Assembly (NCBI GenBank): GCA_963678085.1
Contig: OY782680.1
Span: 806,001-870,000 of the forward strand
Length of the DNA: 64,000 bases
From: Aliishimia sp963678085
GTDB taxonomy: Bacteria; Pseudomonadota; Alphaproteobacteria; Rhodobacterales; Rhodobacteraceae
Direction: 5' to 3'
Below the pieces are notes generated by a model. It was not told where the DNA came from. It worked only from the letters and a program-made list of their open reading frames with translations, and did no database searches. The position numbers and the translations under genes were made by a program. Shown piece after piece: positions 51,322 to 59,995 of this stretch. The first letter of the stretch is position 1. Each line of letters begins with the position of its first letter.

Positions 51322-52263
51322 ATGAGATTACTTTTCGCTTTTCTTTTCTCGGCAACTGCCGCACTGGCCAATGAGGATATCGCAGATCAATATCCGCAGT
51401 CGCCATTATACTCCAAACCCATCGAGGTTATCCCGCATGTGTGGTCGGCTATTGGGGCAACTGCGCCGCCGACCTATGAAAACTCAGGCCATAACAACAA
51501 TCTCAGCTTCATCGTCACGGGTGATGGGGTGATTGTTGTGAATGGCGGCGCGGCCTATATCCTGGCCCAAGCGCTGCATGAAGAGATCAAGCAGATCACC
51601 GACCAGCCGGTGAAGCTGGTGATTGATGAAAATGGTCAGGGGCATGCGATGCTGGGCAACTCCTATTGGTCAGAGCAGGGCGTGCCGATCTTGGCCCATG
51701 TGGATGCGGCGCATGAGATCGAAGAGCGAGGTTTTCGCATCCTCGAAAATATGAAGCGCTATAACCGCGATAAGGCCGAAGGCACATTTATTGCGCCGCC
51801 CACCGAAACCTTTGAGGATCGTAAACTCATTGAGATGGGTGATTTCACCATCGAAGTGCTTCATCTTGGCCCCGCCCATGGTCCTGGTGATACGCAAGTC
51901 TGGCTGCCCGAGCAAAGCCTGGTGATCGCGGGAGACATGGCGTTTCACCAGCGGATGCTGCCGATTTTTGAGGATACGATTGTCTCAGAGTGGCTCGAAA
52001 CTTGGGATACGGGTTTTGAGGCGCTCAATGCCACCTATGTGATCCCCGGCCACGGAACGCCGACCAATATGGATCAAGTGCGCCGCTATACGCGGGATTA
52101 TCTGTTGCATCTGCGCACTGAGATCGGCGCGTTGATCGAGGATGGCGGGGATTTGGCAGAGGCTTATTATATCGACCAGACTGCGTATAAAAACCTACAC
52201 ACATATGACGAGCTGGCGACCAAGAATGCGGGCCGTGTCTATGAGCAGATGGAATTTGAATAA
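51322..52263 (+). CDS. Exported MBL-fold protein with an altered metal motif
   Basis: A 313-aa protein with a signal peptide (residues 1-17, ends ALA-NE). The usual HxHxDH is replaced by residues 103-108 E-N-G-Q-G-H, so two or more zinc ligands are missing, while the later ligands PAHGPGD, AGDMAFH and PGHGTP are kept. It resembles SoxH-like MBL proteins. It starts 3 nt after the first MBL gene and so is its operon partner. It may bind one metal only, or have a non-hydrolytic role. Confidence 0.85.
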   Translation: MRLLFAFLFSATAALANEDIADQYPQSPLYSKPIEVIPHVWSAIGATAPPTYENSGHNNNLSFIVTGDGVIVVNGGAAYILAQALHEEIKQITDQPVKLVIDENGQGHAMLGNSYWSEQGVPILAHVDAAHEIEERGFRILENMKRYNRDKAEGTFIAPPTETFEDRKLIEMGDFTIEVLHLGPAHGPGDTQVWLPEQSLVIAGDMAFHQRMLPIFEDTIVSEWLETWDTGFEALNATYVIPGHGTPTNMDQVRRYTRDYLLHLRTEIGALIEDGGDLAEAYYIDQTAYKNLHTYDELATKNAGRVYEQMEFE

Positions 52264-52403
52264 TCTGCAAATGAGGGAGGGTCGCTTGAGGATCAGGACA
52301 ATTTTCTTTCTGCCTGTCTAAACATAGGGGTTTTGCGCACATAATTTCCCGAATATATGGGTCTAGCCGGACATCTTTCCGCTTTGACGCATTTGCCAAA
52401 AAT

Positions 52404-52448
52404 AGGGCGCTCCGATTTACATGGCCGCATGTGAGAAAGGAGCGCCCT
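52404..52448 (+). promoter_or_regulatory. Hairpin that hides the YeeE ribosome-binding site
   Basis: AGGGCGCTCC (52404-52413) and GGAGCGCCCT (52439-52448) pair over 10 bp. An inner ACATG/CATGT stem (52419-52423, 52428-52432) closes on GCCG. The 3' arm contains the ribosome site (AAAGGAG) and ends one base before the ATG at 52450. The structure would block translation unless opened. It may be a riboregulatory element or an operator for a DNA-binding protein. Confidence 0.6.
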
Positions 52449-52449
52449 T

Positions 52450-53505
52450 ATGCTTTTTGAGGTCATCGAAACGGACATCCCAGCCCGCACTTTGCAGATT
52501 TGGGCGGGGCTGGGTCTTGGAATTGTGTTTGGCATTGCGGCGCAGAGTTCACGCTTTTGCTTGCGCCGCGCGGTTGCCGGTGAGGGTGGCCGCGATTTCG
52601 CCGCCGTCTCTGTGTGGCTCTTTGCGCTTGCGGTTGCCGTGATTGGTTTTGCTGCGGCAAAGGCCTTGGGGGTCGTGAGCCTTGAGGGGCATAGGTTTAT
52701 CGCGAAAGAGCTCCCAGTTCTGGCGCTGCTGCTTGGCGGGCTCGCCTTTGGGGCTGGCATGGTTCTCACGCGGGGCTGCGCGGCGCGGCTGGCTGTTTTG
52801 TCCGCCACGGGAAATCTGAGAGCGGTCCTAGTATTGATCGTTTTCGCCTTAGCCGCCCATGCAACGATGAAAGGTGTGCTTGCGCCGCTGCCTGCTGCCC
52901 TCAGCCAGTTCACGGTGCTCAGCCCGATTGGCTCTGTGTCTGAGCTGACCGGCGGGGTTCTGCTCTCATCTGTTTTGCTGCTAGGGGGCGTGGCGGTGCT
53001 GGCCTATCGCGGCAAAACCAGGGCGCGTGATCTTATCGCTGGCGGTTTGATTGGTTTGGTTGTGCTGGCCAGTTGGTCCGCAACAAGCATGTTGTTGATG
53101 GATGAGTTTGATCCCTTGCCCGTACAAGGTGCCGCCTTCACTCAGCCTGCTGCAGAGAGCGTGTTTTGGATCATTGCTGCTACAGCGATCCCAGCCGGAT
53201 TTGGCGCAGCGTGGCTGGCTGGGGTTTTGCTGGGCAGTTTTGTCAGTGCGGGCCTGCGCCGTGAGCTTGCTGTGCAAAGCTTTGAAAGCCCCGGCCAAAC
53301 CCTGCGTTATTTGCTTGGCGGTACGCTTATGGGCGTGGGCGGCGTTCTGGCGGGCGGCTGCACCGTGGGTGCGGGGCTCAGCGGGGGCGCTGCGCTGAGC
53401 GTGTCTGGGCTCTTGGTTCTGGCCGCAATCATTCTTGGTGCACGGGTTATGCGCGCGTTCCTGCGCATGCCACATCTGAACAGGCAGCTGCTCCCGGCCG
53501 TGTAG
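52450..53505 (+). CDS. YeeE/YedE-family sulfur transporter
   Basis: A 351-aa integral membrane protein with about nine to ten helices. Two family motifs are seen: LTRGCAARL near residue 109 and GGCTVGAGLSGGA near residue 310, each with the cysteine that carries the sulfur species in TsuA-type channels. These import thiosulfate or other reduced sulfur. It is between the two MBL proteins and the rhodanese. A strong hairpin covers its ribosome site. Confidence 0.88.
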   Translation: MLFEVIETDIPARTLQIWAGLGLGIVFGIAAQSSRFCLRRAVAGEGGRDFAAVSVWLFALAVAVIGFAAAKALGVVSLEGHRFIAKELPVLALLLGGLAFGAGMVLTRGCAARLAVLSATGNLRAVLVLIVFALAAHATMKGVLAPLPAALSQFTVLSPIGSVSELTGGVLLSSVLLLGGVAVLAYRGKTRARDLIAGGLIGLVVLASWSATSMLLMDEFDPLPVQGAAFTQPAAESVFWIIAATAIPAGFGAAWLAGVLLGSFVSAGLRRELAVQSFESPGQTLRYLLGGTLMGVGGVLAGGCTVGAGLSGGAALSVSGLLVLAAIILGARVMRAFLRMPHLNRQLLPAV

Positions 53506-53567
53506 GGGGTAGCTGGTTTCGTCATCCTCTGCTAAGAGCAGGGCATCGTTGGCGAATGGAGATTATG

Positions 53568-53978
53568 ATGAAGTGGCTCATCCCCTTGGTGTTGGCTTTG
53601 ACAGCGCAAATGGCCCTAGCGGACCCTGTGCAAGAAGCGATGCAGGAATATACCGATTTCGCCACTTATGACGCGGGGATTATTTCGCCTCAGCAGGTCA
53701 CACAGGAAATTTTCGAGAGCGTGACCTTTATCGACACCCGCTCAGCCGAGGAATATGCAGCGGGCACCATCCCTGGCGCAGTGCAGATCGAATGGCGCGA
53801 GATTTTCGCGCGCACGGACGAGGTGCCGCGCGATGGCAAGGTGATTTTGTTCTGCAACACAGGCGCGCTCTCGGCTCAAGTTACCTTTGGGCTGCGCGTT
53901 CTGGGCTGGGATAATGTGCTTGTTCTGCAAACCGGCTTTGATGGCTGGAAAGAATCTGCTGCCTATAAACCGGGTTAA
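53568..53978 (+). CDS. Periplasmic rhodanese-domain protein
   Basis: A 136-aa protein with a signal peptide (MKWLIPLVLALTAQMALA). I chose the ATG at 53568 because GGAG has 6-nt spacing; ATGs at 53556 and 53565 are alternatives. The catalytic loop is FCNTGALSAQ near residue 104, with the persulfide-carrying cysteine, and the fold ends with LQTGFDGWKES. It would pass sulfane sulfur to an acceptor in the periplasm, next to the YeeE transporter. Confidence 0.88.
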   Translation: MKWLIPLVLALTAQMALADPVQEAMQEYTDFATYDAGIISPQQVTQEIFESVTFIDTRSAEEYAAGTIPGAVQIEWREIFARTDEVPRDGKVILFCNTGALSAQVTFGLRVLGWDNVLVLQTGFDGWKESAAYKPG

Positions 53979-53980
53979 AA

Positions 53981-54502
53981 CTATCCGGCGATCAGTTGCT
54001 TGAGGAATAGCGCCTCTTGTTCGACTTCTCTAAGGCGATACGCGACCACATCACCGATCGTGACCATGCCAATTGGCTTGCCGCCCTGCAACACCGGCAT
54101 GTGACGGAAACGCCCGTCTGACATGCGGCGCAAGATGTCGAACAGCGTGTCTTCGGAGGTGCAGGTCTCCACAGAGCGGGTCATGTTTTCGCCCACGGTT
54201 TGCGGCAGCGTCTGGCCCGGCGTTTCGGCCAATTTGCGCACAATGTCCCGCTCTGAGAGGATCCCGGCCAGAGCCCCGCTTGCATCCGTCACAACGAGCG
54301 CACCAATGCGTTTTTCCTTTAGAAGCGCGACCGCTGCGGCGATTGTATCACTTTCAGCCACTGTGATCAGATCACCGCTTTTCTCGTTAAGCACTTGCTG
54401 CACGCGCCCCGATTGCACCTGCGCGGCTGAGGCGACCGATTGGCTTGAGCTGCTTTGCTTGGCTTTATCGCCCACCATTGGGGCTTGGTAAGATGTTGGC
54501 AT
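53981..54502 (-). CDS. CBS-pair domain protein
   Basis: A 173-aa protein. Residues about 42-165 hold two CBS motifs (DTIAAAVALLKEKRIGALVV and EDTLFDILRRMSDGRFRHMPV). Such pairs bind adenine nucleotides. The N-terminal 30 residues are Ser- and Gln-rich. Its stop lies 2 bp from the rhodanese stop, so these genes converge. A regulatory partner is not identified. Confidence 0.88.
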   Translation of the reverse strand: MPTSYQAPMVGDKAKQSSSSQSVASAAQVQSGRVQQVLNEKSGDLITVAESDTIAAAVALLKEKRIGALVVTDASGALAGILSERDIVRKLAETPGQTLPQTVGENMTRSVETCTSEDTLFDILRRMSDGRFRHMPVLQGGKPIGMVTIGDVVAYRLREVEQEALFLKQLIAG

Positions 54503-54523
54503 GGGATAATTTCTCCTTTTGGT

Positions 54524-55921
54524 TCAGTTTTCAAATCGTGTCGCGCCGCGGCGATGGGTGTCGAAATTCAGCCGCACATGCACCGGTTGATGGGCGCGCT
54601 GGGTACATTTTTGGCGCGGACAGGTGTGACAATTCAAGCCTATGGGCGCAAAGCCGCCCCCTTTCATCAAGGGGAATGCATTGAAATAGCTGATTTCGTC
54701 ACGATATTCCGCTTCGCAGCCCAAAACCACCACCATACGCCGGTCCTGGGTTTGACGCGAAAAGACCGGGCGTTCGGTAGTGCGGGCGATGGTCAGATAG
54801 CGCTTGTCATCCCACATCTCGACCAATTGCGGCAGCACGACATTGGGTTGCTGAAACGCATCATGGATGTTCCACACCGCGCAGCGCGCGCCAGTATCGC
54901 CCAGCTCTGCTTGGGTCGGGTTCACCCGTTTGGTCACATTTCCGGCCCTATCTAGGCGCGTTAGGAAAAAGGGCACGCCCTTCTCGCCGGGGCCTTGCAG
55001 GGTTGTCATGCGATGGCACACCTGCTCAAAGGTCACGCCAAACCCGGCAGCCACCCGATCAAGATCATAGCGGGTAACTTTGGCGATTTTCAAAAATTGC
55101 TCAAAGGGCATAAGGATCGCGGCGGCCACATAGTTCAGTAGCTCATTGCGCAAACGCCGCCCATTGCTTTCATCGGGCACGGGGCAGTTTGCGGCGACCT
55201 TTTCTATGGCATCCTCAGCTTCGATTTTCGCCACCACATAGGCCAGTTGGAAAATGCGGTTGGGAGCGTCAAGCGCCTCTGATAGCTCAAGGTGCCCGCG
55301 TTTTTCGTCAAAGGACATGAGCGTATCGCGCATCTCAGACAGAATGCGCACCTCGGAGGAGACCGAGTGATTGACCCGTAAATGACGTTTGAGCAGGGCA
55401 TAAAGATCATCCTGCGGCCCCCCGACACGGGCGCGTATCGCCTCGGCTGCAGCTTCAAGTGTGGGGAAATGATTGCGGTTGGATTTGAAAAACTCAAAGA
55501 GCCGCGCCTCGGGCAGGGCGGTTTTGACATCACCGTCAAACTCGGAATTTTGCACATGATCTGCAAGGCGTTGGTAGTCTTGGTAAAGCTGACGAAAACG
55601 ATCCACCAGTTGCGGAGCATGGGCAAGCGCGGCGCGCAGCTCTTGCAGGTCCGGGGCCTCGCCCACAAAGATCGGATCGCGCGCCATAGAGCGCAGCTCG
55701 GCCAGCTGTTCGGCCTCATTGGTCTGAATGAAGCTGCGCGCATCAATGCCATACACATCCGAGAGCGACATGAGAACCGGCACGGTCAAGCTGCGTTGGT
55801 TGTTTTCCAGCAGGTTCACATAGGCGGCGCTGACCCCAAGCTGTTTGGCCAGCTGGGCTTGAGTGTGTTTGTTCTGACGCCTGAGTTGGCGCAGTTTGGG
55901 TCCGACGAAAGCTTTGCTCAT
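54524..55921 (-). CDS. XRE-family short-chain acyl regulator (RamB/MccR-like)
   Basis: A 465-aa regulator beginning MSKAFVGPKLRQLRR at 55921; the extra 31 codons upstream look non-coding. An HTH at about residues 8-63 (AQLAKQLGVSAAYVNLLENNQ) is followed by an ImmA/IrrE-like middle and a DUF2083 C-terminus with a CHTCPRQKC metal site near residue 440. Such regulators respond to propionyl-, methylcitryl- or other acyl-CoA pools. AAGTTTACAA at 55928-55937, just upstream, resembles the RamB-type site AAnTTTGCAA, and so may be autoregulatory. It is divergent from the acyl-CoA operon. Confidence 0.85.
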   Translation of the reverse strand: MSKAFVGPKLRQLRRQNKHTQAQLAKQLGVSAAYVNLLENNQRSLTVPVLMSLSDVYGIDARSFIQTNEAEQLAELRSMARDPIFVGEAPDLQELRAALAHAPQLVDRFRQLYQDYQRLADHVQNSEFDGDVKTALPEARLFEFFKSNRNHFPTLEAAAEAIRARVGGPQDDLYALLKRHLRVNHSVSSEVRILSEMRDTLMSFDEKRGHLELSEALDAPNRIFQLAYVVAKIEAEDAIEKVAANCPVPDESNGRRLRNELLNYVAAAILMPFEQFLKIAKVTRYDLDRVAAGFGVTFEQVCHRMTTLQGPGEKGVPFFLTRLDRAGNVTKRVNPTQAELGDTGARCAVWNIHDAFQQPNVVLPQLVEMWDDKRYLTIARTTERPVFSRQTQDRRMVVVLGCEAEYRDEISYFNAFPLMKGGGFAPIGLNCHTCPRQKCTQRAHQPVHVRLNFDTHRRGATRFEN

Positions 55922-56087
55922 ATTAACAAGTTTACAAGAACATTTCTTCGTTACAATTCCAAAACACAACACAACATTAATTTTCGTGCATTCAGGCCTG
56001 GGTTCTAGCAACAAACCATCGCAAGGGAGCTGTGACTCGGCGTGCCATCTTGGTGGTGGGTCGGAATACTGGTTTAGGAGGAGAAAT

Positions 56088-56135
56088 ATGATTTACAAAG
56101 CAACGCGCCATTTGGTCCTGTCTCGGGTGTCCTGA
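56088..56135 (+). CDS. Possible 15-codon leader ORF upstream of the acyl-CoA synthetase
   Basis: TTAGGAGGAGAAAT precedes an ATG that opens 15 codons (MIYKATRHLVLSRVS) and then stops, 119 bp before the synthetase start. The ribosome site is much stronger than that of the gene behind it. It could be a translated leader peptide or the start of a decayed gene. The rest of the 332-bp gap 55922-56253 must hold the divergent promoters, and shows nothing else. Confidence 0.4.
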   Translation: MIYKATRHLVLSRVS

Positions 56136-56253
56136 GCAAGGCTGCTTCTGCGATATGGTTTGACCGGGGCGGGCAGGGACTCGCCAAGGGCATCTGTGCA
56201 TGCCACATAAGTGCCTGACACTTCGGTAAGACATATCGGCAAAGGATCTGACA

Positions 56254-57765
56254 ATGGTTGACACATTCAAGGCGCTACTTGCAGAGCATCCAGGCGAGGC
56301 CCCGGCAATTGGGGCACCGGGCAAGGCGTGGCTGAGCTATGCGGGTTTGCGCGCGCTGGCATCCGCGACCGAGGCGGCGCTGCGCGGATTTGGGATTGGG
56401 GCGCAGGACCGTGTGGCGATTGTCTTGCCGAATGGTCCCGAGATGGCGGCAAGCTTTGTGTGTATCGCGCAAGGGGCTTGCACCGCGCCGCTCAATCCAA
56501 ATTACCGGGAAGACGAGTTTACGTTCTACCTAGAAGACCTAGGGGCCAAGGCATTGGTGATCATGCAGGGTTATGATGGCCCGGCCCTTGCAGCAGGCCG
56601 CTCTTTGGGTTTGCAGATTTTGCAGCTATGCCCAGGGGACGATGCTGGGGCCTTCACGTTGCAAGGCGATGCTGCGGAGCCAGCCCCGGCAGCCACGCCA
56701 AGCGCACAGGATGTCGCGCTGATCTTGCACACATCTGGCACCACGTCGCGCCCGAAAATTGTGCCGCTCTTGCAGTCAAACCTTGCGGCCTCGGCGCAAA
56801 ATATCGCGACCTCCCTGGCGCTCACGCCCAAAGATCGTTGCCTGAATGTGATGCCCCTGTTCCATATCCACGGGCTGATTGCAGCGGTTTCGGCGACGCT
56901 GGCCTCGGGTGGGTCGATCTTTTGCACGCCTGGATTTAACGCGCTGAACTTCTTTGCGATGATGGCAGAGGCGCGCCCAAGCTGGTATACGGCTGTGCCG
57001 ACCATGCACCAAGCGATCCTGTCGCGCGCCGGGCGCAATGCTGCGGTGATTGCGGATAATCCGCTGCGGTTCTTGCGCTCTTCTTCCGCGAGCCTGCCCG
57101 CCCAGGTTATGCAGCAACTGGCCGAGACCTTTGACGCGCCGGTGATTGAGGCTTATGGCATGACCGAAGCCACCCACCAGATGTGCTGCAATCCGCTGGA
57201 TCGTCAAAAACCCGGCTCCGTTGGTGTTGCGGCTGGCCCTGAGGTGGCGATCGGGCATGAAAGCGAAAACCGTCTGATTGAAGGCACGGGCGAGGTTTGT
57301 ATCTGCGGCCCCAATGTCACACCCGGCTATGAGAGCAACCCAGAGGCCAACGAAAAGAACTTCTTTGAGGTGGATGGCAAGCGTTGGTTCCGCACCGGTG
57401 ATCAAGGGGCCTTTGATGCAGATGGGTTCTTGCACCTCACAGGGCGGCTGAAAGAGATCATCAATCGTGGCGGTGAAAAGGTCTCTCCGCTTGAGGTGGA
57501 TGGGGTGCTGATGGATCACCCTGAGATCGCGCAATGCGTCGCCTTTGCTCTGCCCCATCCCAAGCTGGGCGAAGAGGTGGCCGCTGCCGTCGTGCTGCGC
57601 GAGGGGGCAACAGCTGATGAGCGGACCATTCGCGATTTCGCTGCCGAGCGCATGGCCGATTTCAAAGTGCCGCGCCGGGTGGTGATCCTGGACGAAATCC
57701 CCAAAGGTGCAACCGGCAAGATGCAGCGCATTGGCATGGCTGAAAAGCTGGAGCTCACCTCATGA
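56254..57765 (+). CDS. Acyl-CoA synthetase (AMP-forming), oxalate-CoA-ligase-like
   Basis: A 503-aa ANL ligase. Motifs are LHTSGTTSRPKIVP near residue 158, MPLFHIHGLIAA near 200, YGMTEATHQM near 300 and the C-terminal lysine in PKGATGKMQR near 490. The HIHGLIA form is typical of Pcs60/AAE3 oxalyl-CoA synthetases, and the length fits. In this operon it may activate a short dicarboxylate such as mesaconate or oxalate. It overlaps the next gene by 4 nt. Confidence 0.85.
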   Translation: MVDTFKALLAEHPGEAPAIGAPGKAWLSYAGLRALASATEAALRGFGIGAQDRVAIVLPNGPEMAASFVCIAQGACTAPLNPNYREDEFTFYLEDLGAKALVIMQGYDGPALAAGRSLGLQILQLCPGDDAGAFTLQGDAAEPAPAATPSAQDVALILHTSGTTSRPKIVPLLQSNLAASAQNIATSLALTPKDRCLNVMPLFHIHGLIAAVSATLASGGSIFCTPGFNALNFFAMMAEARPSWYTAVPTMHQAILSRAGRNAAVIADNPLRFLRSSSASLPAQVMQQLAETFDAPVIEAYGMTEATHQMCCNPLDRQKPGSVGVAAGPEVAIGHESENRLIEGTGEVCICGPNVTPGYESNPEANEKNFFEVDGKRWFRTGDQGAFDADGFLHLTGRLKEIINRGGEKVSPLEVDGVLMDHPEIAQCVAFALPHPKLGEEVAAAVVLREGATADERTIRDFAAERMADFKVPRRVVILDEIPKGATGKMQRIGMAEKLELTS

Positions 57766-58739
57766 AGATTTGTATTTTCGGAGCCGGGGCCATTGGCGGC
57801 TATATGGGCGTTAAGCTGGCGCATGCAGGCGCGGATGTCAGCCTGGTGGCGCGCGGGCCGCATCTGGCAGCGATGCAGCAAAACGGATTGACGCTGATTG
57901 AAGAGAGCAGTGAAAGCAATGTGCGGGTGCGCGCCTCGGATGATCCAGCGGATTTGGGCGTTCAGGATTACGTGATTGTCACGCTCAAAGCCCATTCGGT
58001 GCCTGCTCTCGTGCCCAAAATGGCGCCCCTCATCGGTGAAAACACGACCATCGTAAGCGGCGTGAACGGGGTGCCTTGGTGGTATTTCCATAAGGTCGGC
58101 GGCGACTTAGAGGGCACACGGCTCGCCTCAGTTGATCCGGGCAATGCGCAATGGGATGGGTTTGGCCCGGATCGTGTGCTGGGCTGTGTGGTCTACCCGG
58201 CAGCCGAAGTGATCGAACCCGGTGTGATCAAACATATCGAAGGCAACCGCTTTTCCTTGGGCGAGCCCGATGGCAGCAAGTCTGAACGCGCCGTTGCCCT
58301 GTCCAAAGCGCTGATGGCGGCCGGGCTCAAAGCACCGGTGCGCCCGAAATTGCGTGATGAGATTTGGGTCAAGCTCTGGGGCAATCTGTCCTTTAACCCG
58401 ATCTCGGCGCTCACCCATGCCACGCTGGATGTGCTGTGCACCGATCCCGGAACGCGGGCCGTTGCGCGGGCCATGATGGTTGAGGCGCAGCAGATCGCAG
58501 AAAAGCTAGGCGTGAAATTCCCCATTGATGTGGAGCGTCGCATCGACGGGGGCGCAGCCGTGGGCGCGCATCGCACCTCTATGTGGCAAGATCTCGATCA
58601 GGGACGGCCCATGGAAATCGACGCGCTCGTGAAATCCGTGCAAGAGCTCGGCACCTTAACAAGTACACCAACGCCAACAATCAACACTGTGCTTGCCCTG
58701 GTTCAACTCAGGGCCAAAAGCGCAGGGCTCTATATCTAA
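57762..58739 (+). CDS. Ketopantoate-reductase (PanE/ApbA) family oxidoreductase
   Basis: A 325-aa NADPH reductase with N-terminal GAGAIGGYMGVKL (residues 7-19) and the C-terminal catalytic region with Lys in RDEIWVKLWGNLSFNP near residue 195. Both are typical of 2-dehydropantoate 2-reductase. In a catabolic operon it may reduce another branched 2-oxoacid instead. Pantothenate synthesis cannot be excluded, but no other pan gene is near. Confidence 0.85.
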   Translation: MKICIFGAGAIGGYMGVKLAHAGADVSLVARGPHLAAMQQNGLTLIEESSESNVRVRASDDPADLGVQDYVIVTLKAHSVPALVPKMAPLIGENTTIVSGVNGVPWWYFHKVGGDLEGTRLASVDPGNAQWDGFGPDRVLGCVVYPAAEVIEPGVIKHIEGNRFSLGEPDGSKSERAVALSKALMAAGLKAPVRPKLRDEIWVKLWGNLSFNPISALTHATLDVLCTDPGTRAVARAMMVEAQQIAEKLGVKFPIDVERRIDGGAAVGAHRTSMWQDLDQGRPMEIDALVKSVQELGTLTSTPTPTINTVLALVQLRAKSAGLYI

Positions 58740-58756
58740 CAAGGAAGGTTTTACGT

Positions 58757-59995
58757 ATGAGTGCACCATATCCCTCACTAACGATCGCAAATACCATAGC
58801 TGCGGGCCCCGGCCCCGGCAATACCGATCCGCGCGTGTTGGCGCAGTTCAGCAATGCTGGCCTGGCCGATCACATGCATGGCGATGTGCTGCGCGGCATG
58901 ATCGAGTGCAAGCATATGCTGCGCGCGATTTGGGGCACTGAGAATGTGCATACCTTCGCTGTAGCGGGCACAGGCTGGAGCGGGCTTGATGCGATGATCT
59001 CTGCGGTGCAGCCCGGTGATAAAGTCGTTGCCTTTGTGAATGGCACTTTTTCCGGGATTGATGGGCTCTCCTTGCGCATGAAAGCGGCCACCGCTGAGGA
59101 GCTGGCGGCGAACCCCACGGACCCGGCTGCGGCGAGCGTGATCACGATTGATATCCCCCATGGCACCTCTGTGGATGGCGACATGGTTGAGGCAGCATTG
59201 GCCGAGCATAAGCCCAAATGGGCGTTTATGGCGCATTATGAAACCGGCTCAGGTCGGATCAATGATATTGCTGGCTTTAACGCGGCTTGTGAAAAACATG
59301 GCGCGCTGGGGCTGGTGGATGCGGTCAGCTCGCTTGGCGTGGCGGATTTTCGCATTGATGATTATCCGGGCGTTGCGGCCTGGGCCTCTTGCCCGCAGAA
59401 AGGCATTTGCTGTTTGCCCCTGACCTATGCGCCGGTGAGCTTTACGGATGCATATATCGATGTTCTGAAAACCTCCGGGGCGCGCTCTTTTGTGCATCAC
59501 CCGCTGATGGAGGCCCGCCATTGGGGTATTCTCGACGGGCAGGATGTTGAAAAAGGCACCTACCACCGTACCCATTCGGCCTATGCGGTTGCCGCCTTTC
59601 ATGAGGCGCTGCGCATCACGCTTGAGGATGGTTTGGCCGCCCGCGCCGCGCGCTATGCCGCCTATGAAGCCAAGTTGAGCGCTGCGGTGACTGCGATGGG
59701 CTGCGAGGTGACCTCGAACATGCAGTCTTTGGTGGTTTTGAACCTGCCCTCAGATTTGGCGGGGCGCGAGATGGAGCTGGTGCAACATTGCCGCGCGCAG
59801 AATTTCGGCATTTGGCCCACCTTGTCTGCACCCGTGCAGGTGCGTATCGGGATTTTGAACCTGCTTACCGATGAGGCTTTGCATGAGATTGTGACCCGCT
59901 TTGGCCAGGCAATCCGTGATCTGGGCGGCAGCTATGACGATGCGGCTGTGGCTGCTGCGATGGGCCTGGACGCTGAGAACGTAGCGGCGGAGTAA
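58757..59995 (+). CDS. Class V aminotransferase, serine/alanine-glyoxylate type
   Basis: A 412-aa PLP enzyme starting at MSAPYPSLTIANTIAAGPGPG, with AAGGAAGG upstream. The glycine-rich start AGPGPGN, the PLP lysine Lys215 in SCPQKGICC and the Asp in LVDAVSSLG are typical of alanine-glyoxylate or serine-pyruvate transaminases. It may link glyoxylate, made by a lyase, to glycine. The unusual Gln-Lys-Gly context differs from the common SGSQK. Confidence 0.86.
   Translation: MSAPYPSLTIANTIAAGPGPGNTDPRVLAQFSNAGLADHMHGDVLRGMIECKHMLRAIWGTENVHTFAVAGTGWSGLDAMISAVQPGDKVVAFVNGTFSGIDGLSLRMKAATAEELAANPTDPAAASVITIDIPHGTSVDGDMVEAALAEHKPKWAFMAHYETGSGRINDIAGFNAACEKHGALGLVDAVSSLGVADFRIDDYPGVAAWASCPQKGICCLPLTYAPVSFTDAYIDVLKTSGARSFVHHPLMEARHWGILDGQDVEKGTYHRTHSAYAVAAFHEALRITLEDGLAARAARYAAYEAKLSAAVTAMGCEVTSNMQSLVVLNLPSDLAGREMELVQHCRAQNFGIWPTLSAPVQVRIGILNLLTDEALHEIVTRFGQAIRDLGGSYDDAAVAAAMGLDAENVAAE

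Noticed and set aside
55922..56253. tRNA or small RNA gene in the gap
   Set aside because: I found no cloverleaf or strong terminator. The gap is explained by two promoters and a short leader ORF.
57762..58739. Pantothenate biosynthesis gene panE
   Set aside because: The fold fits but no other pan gene is near and the operon is catabolic, so the symbol was not given.
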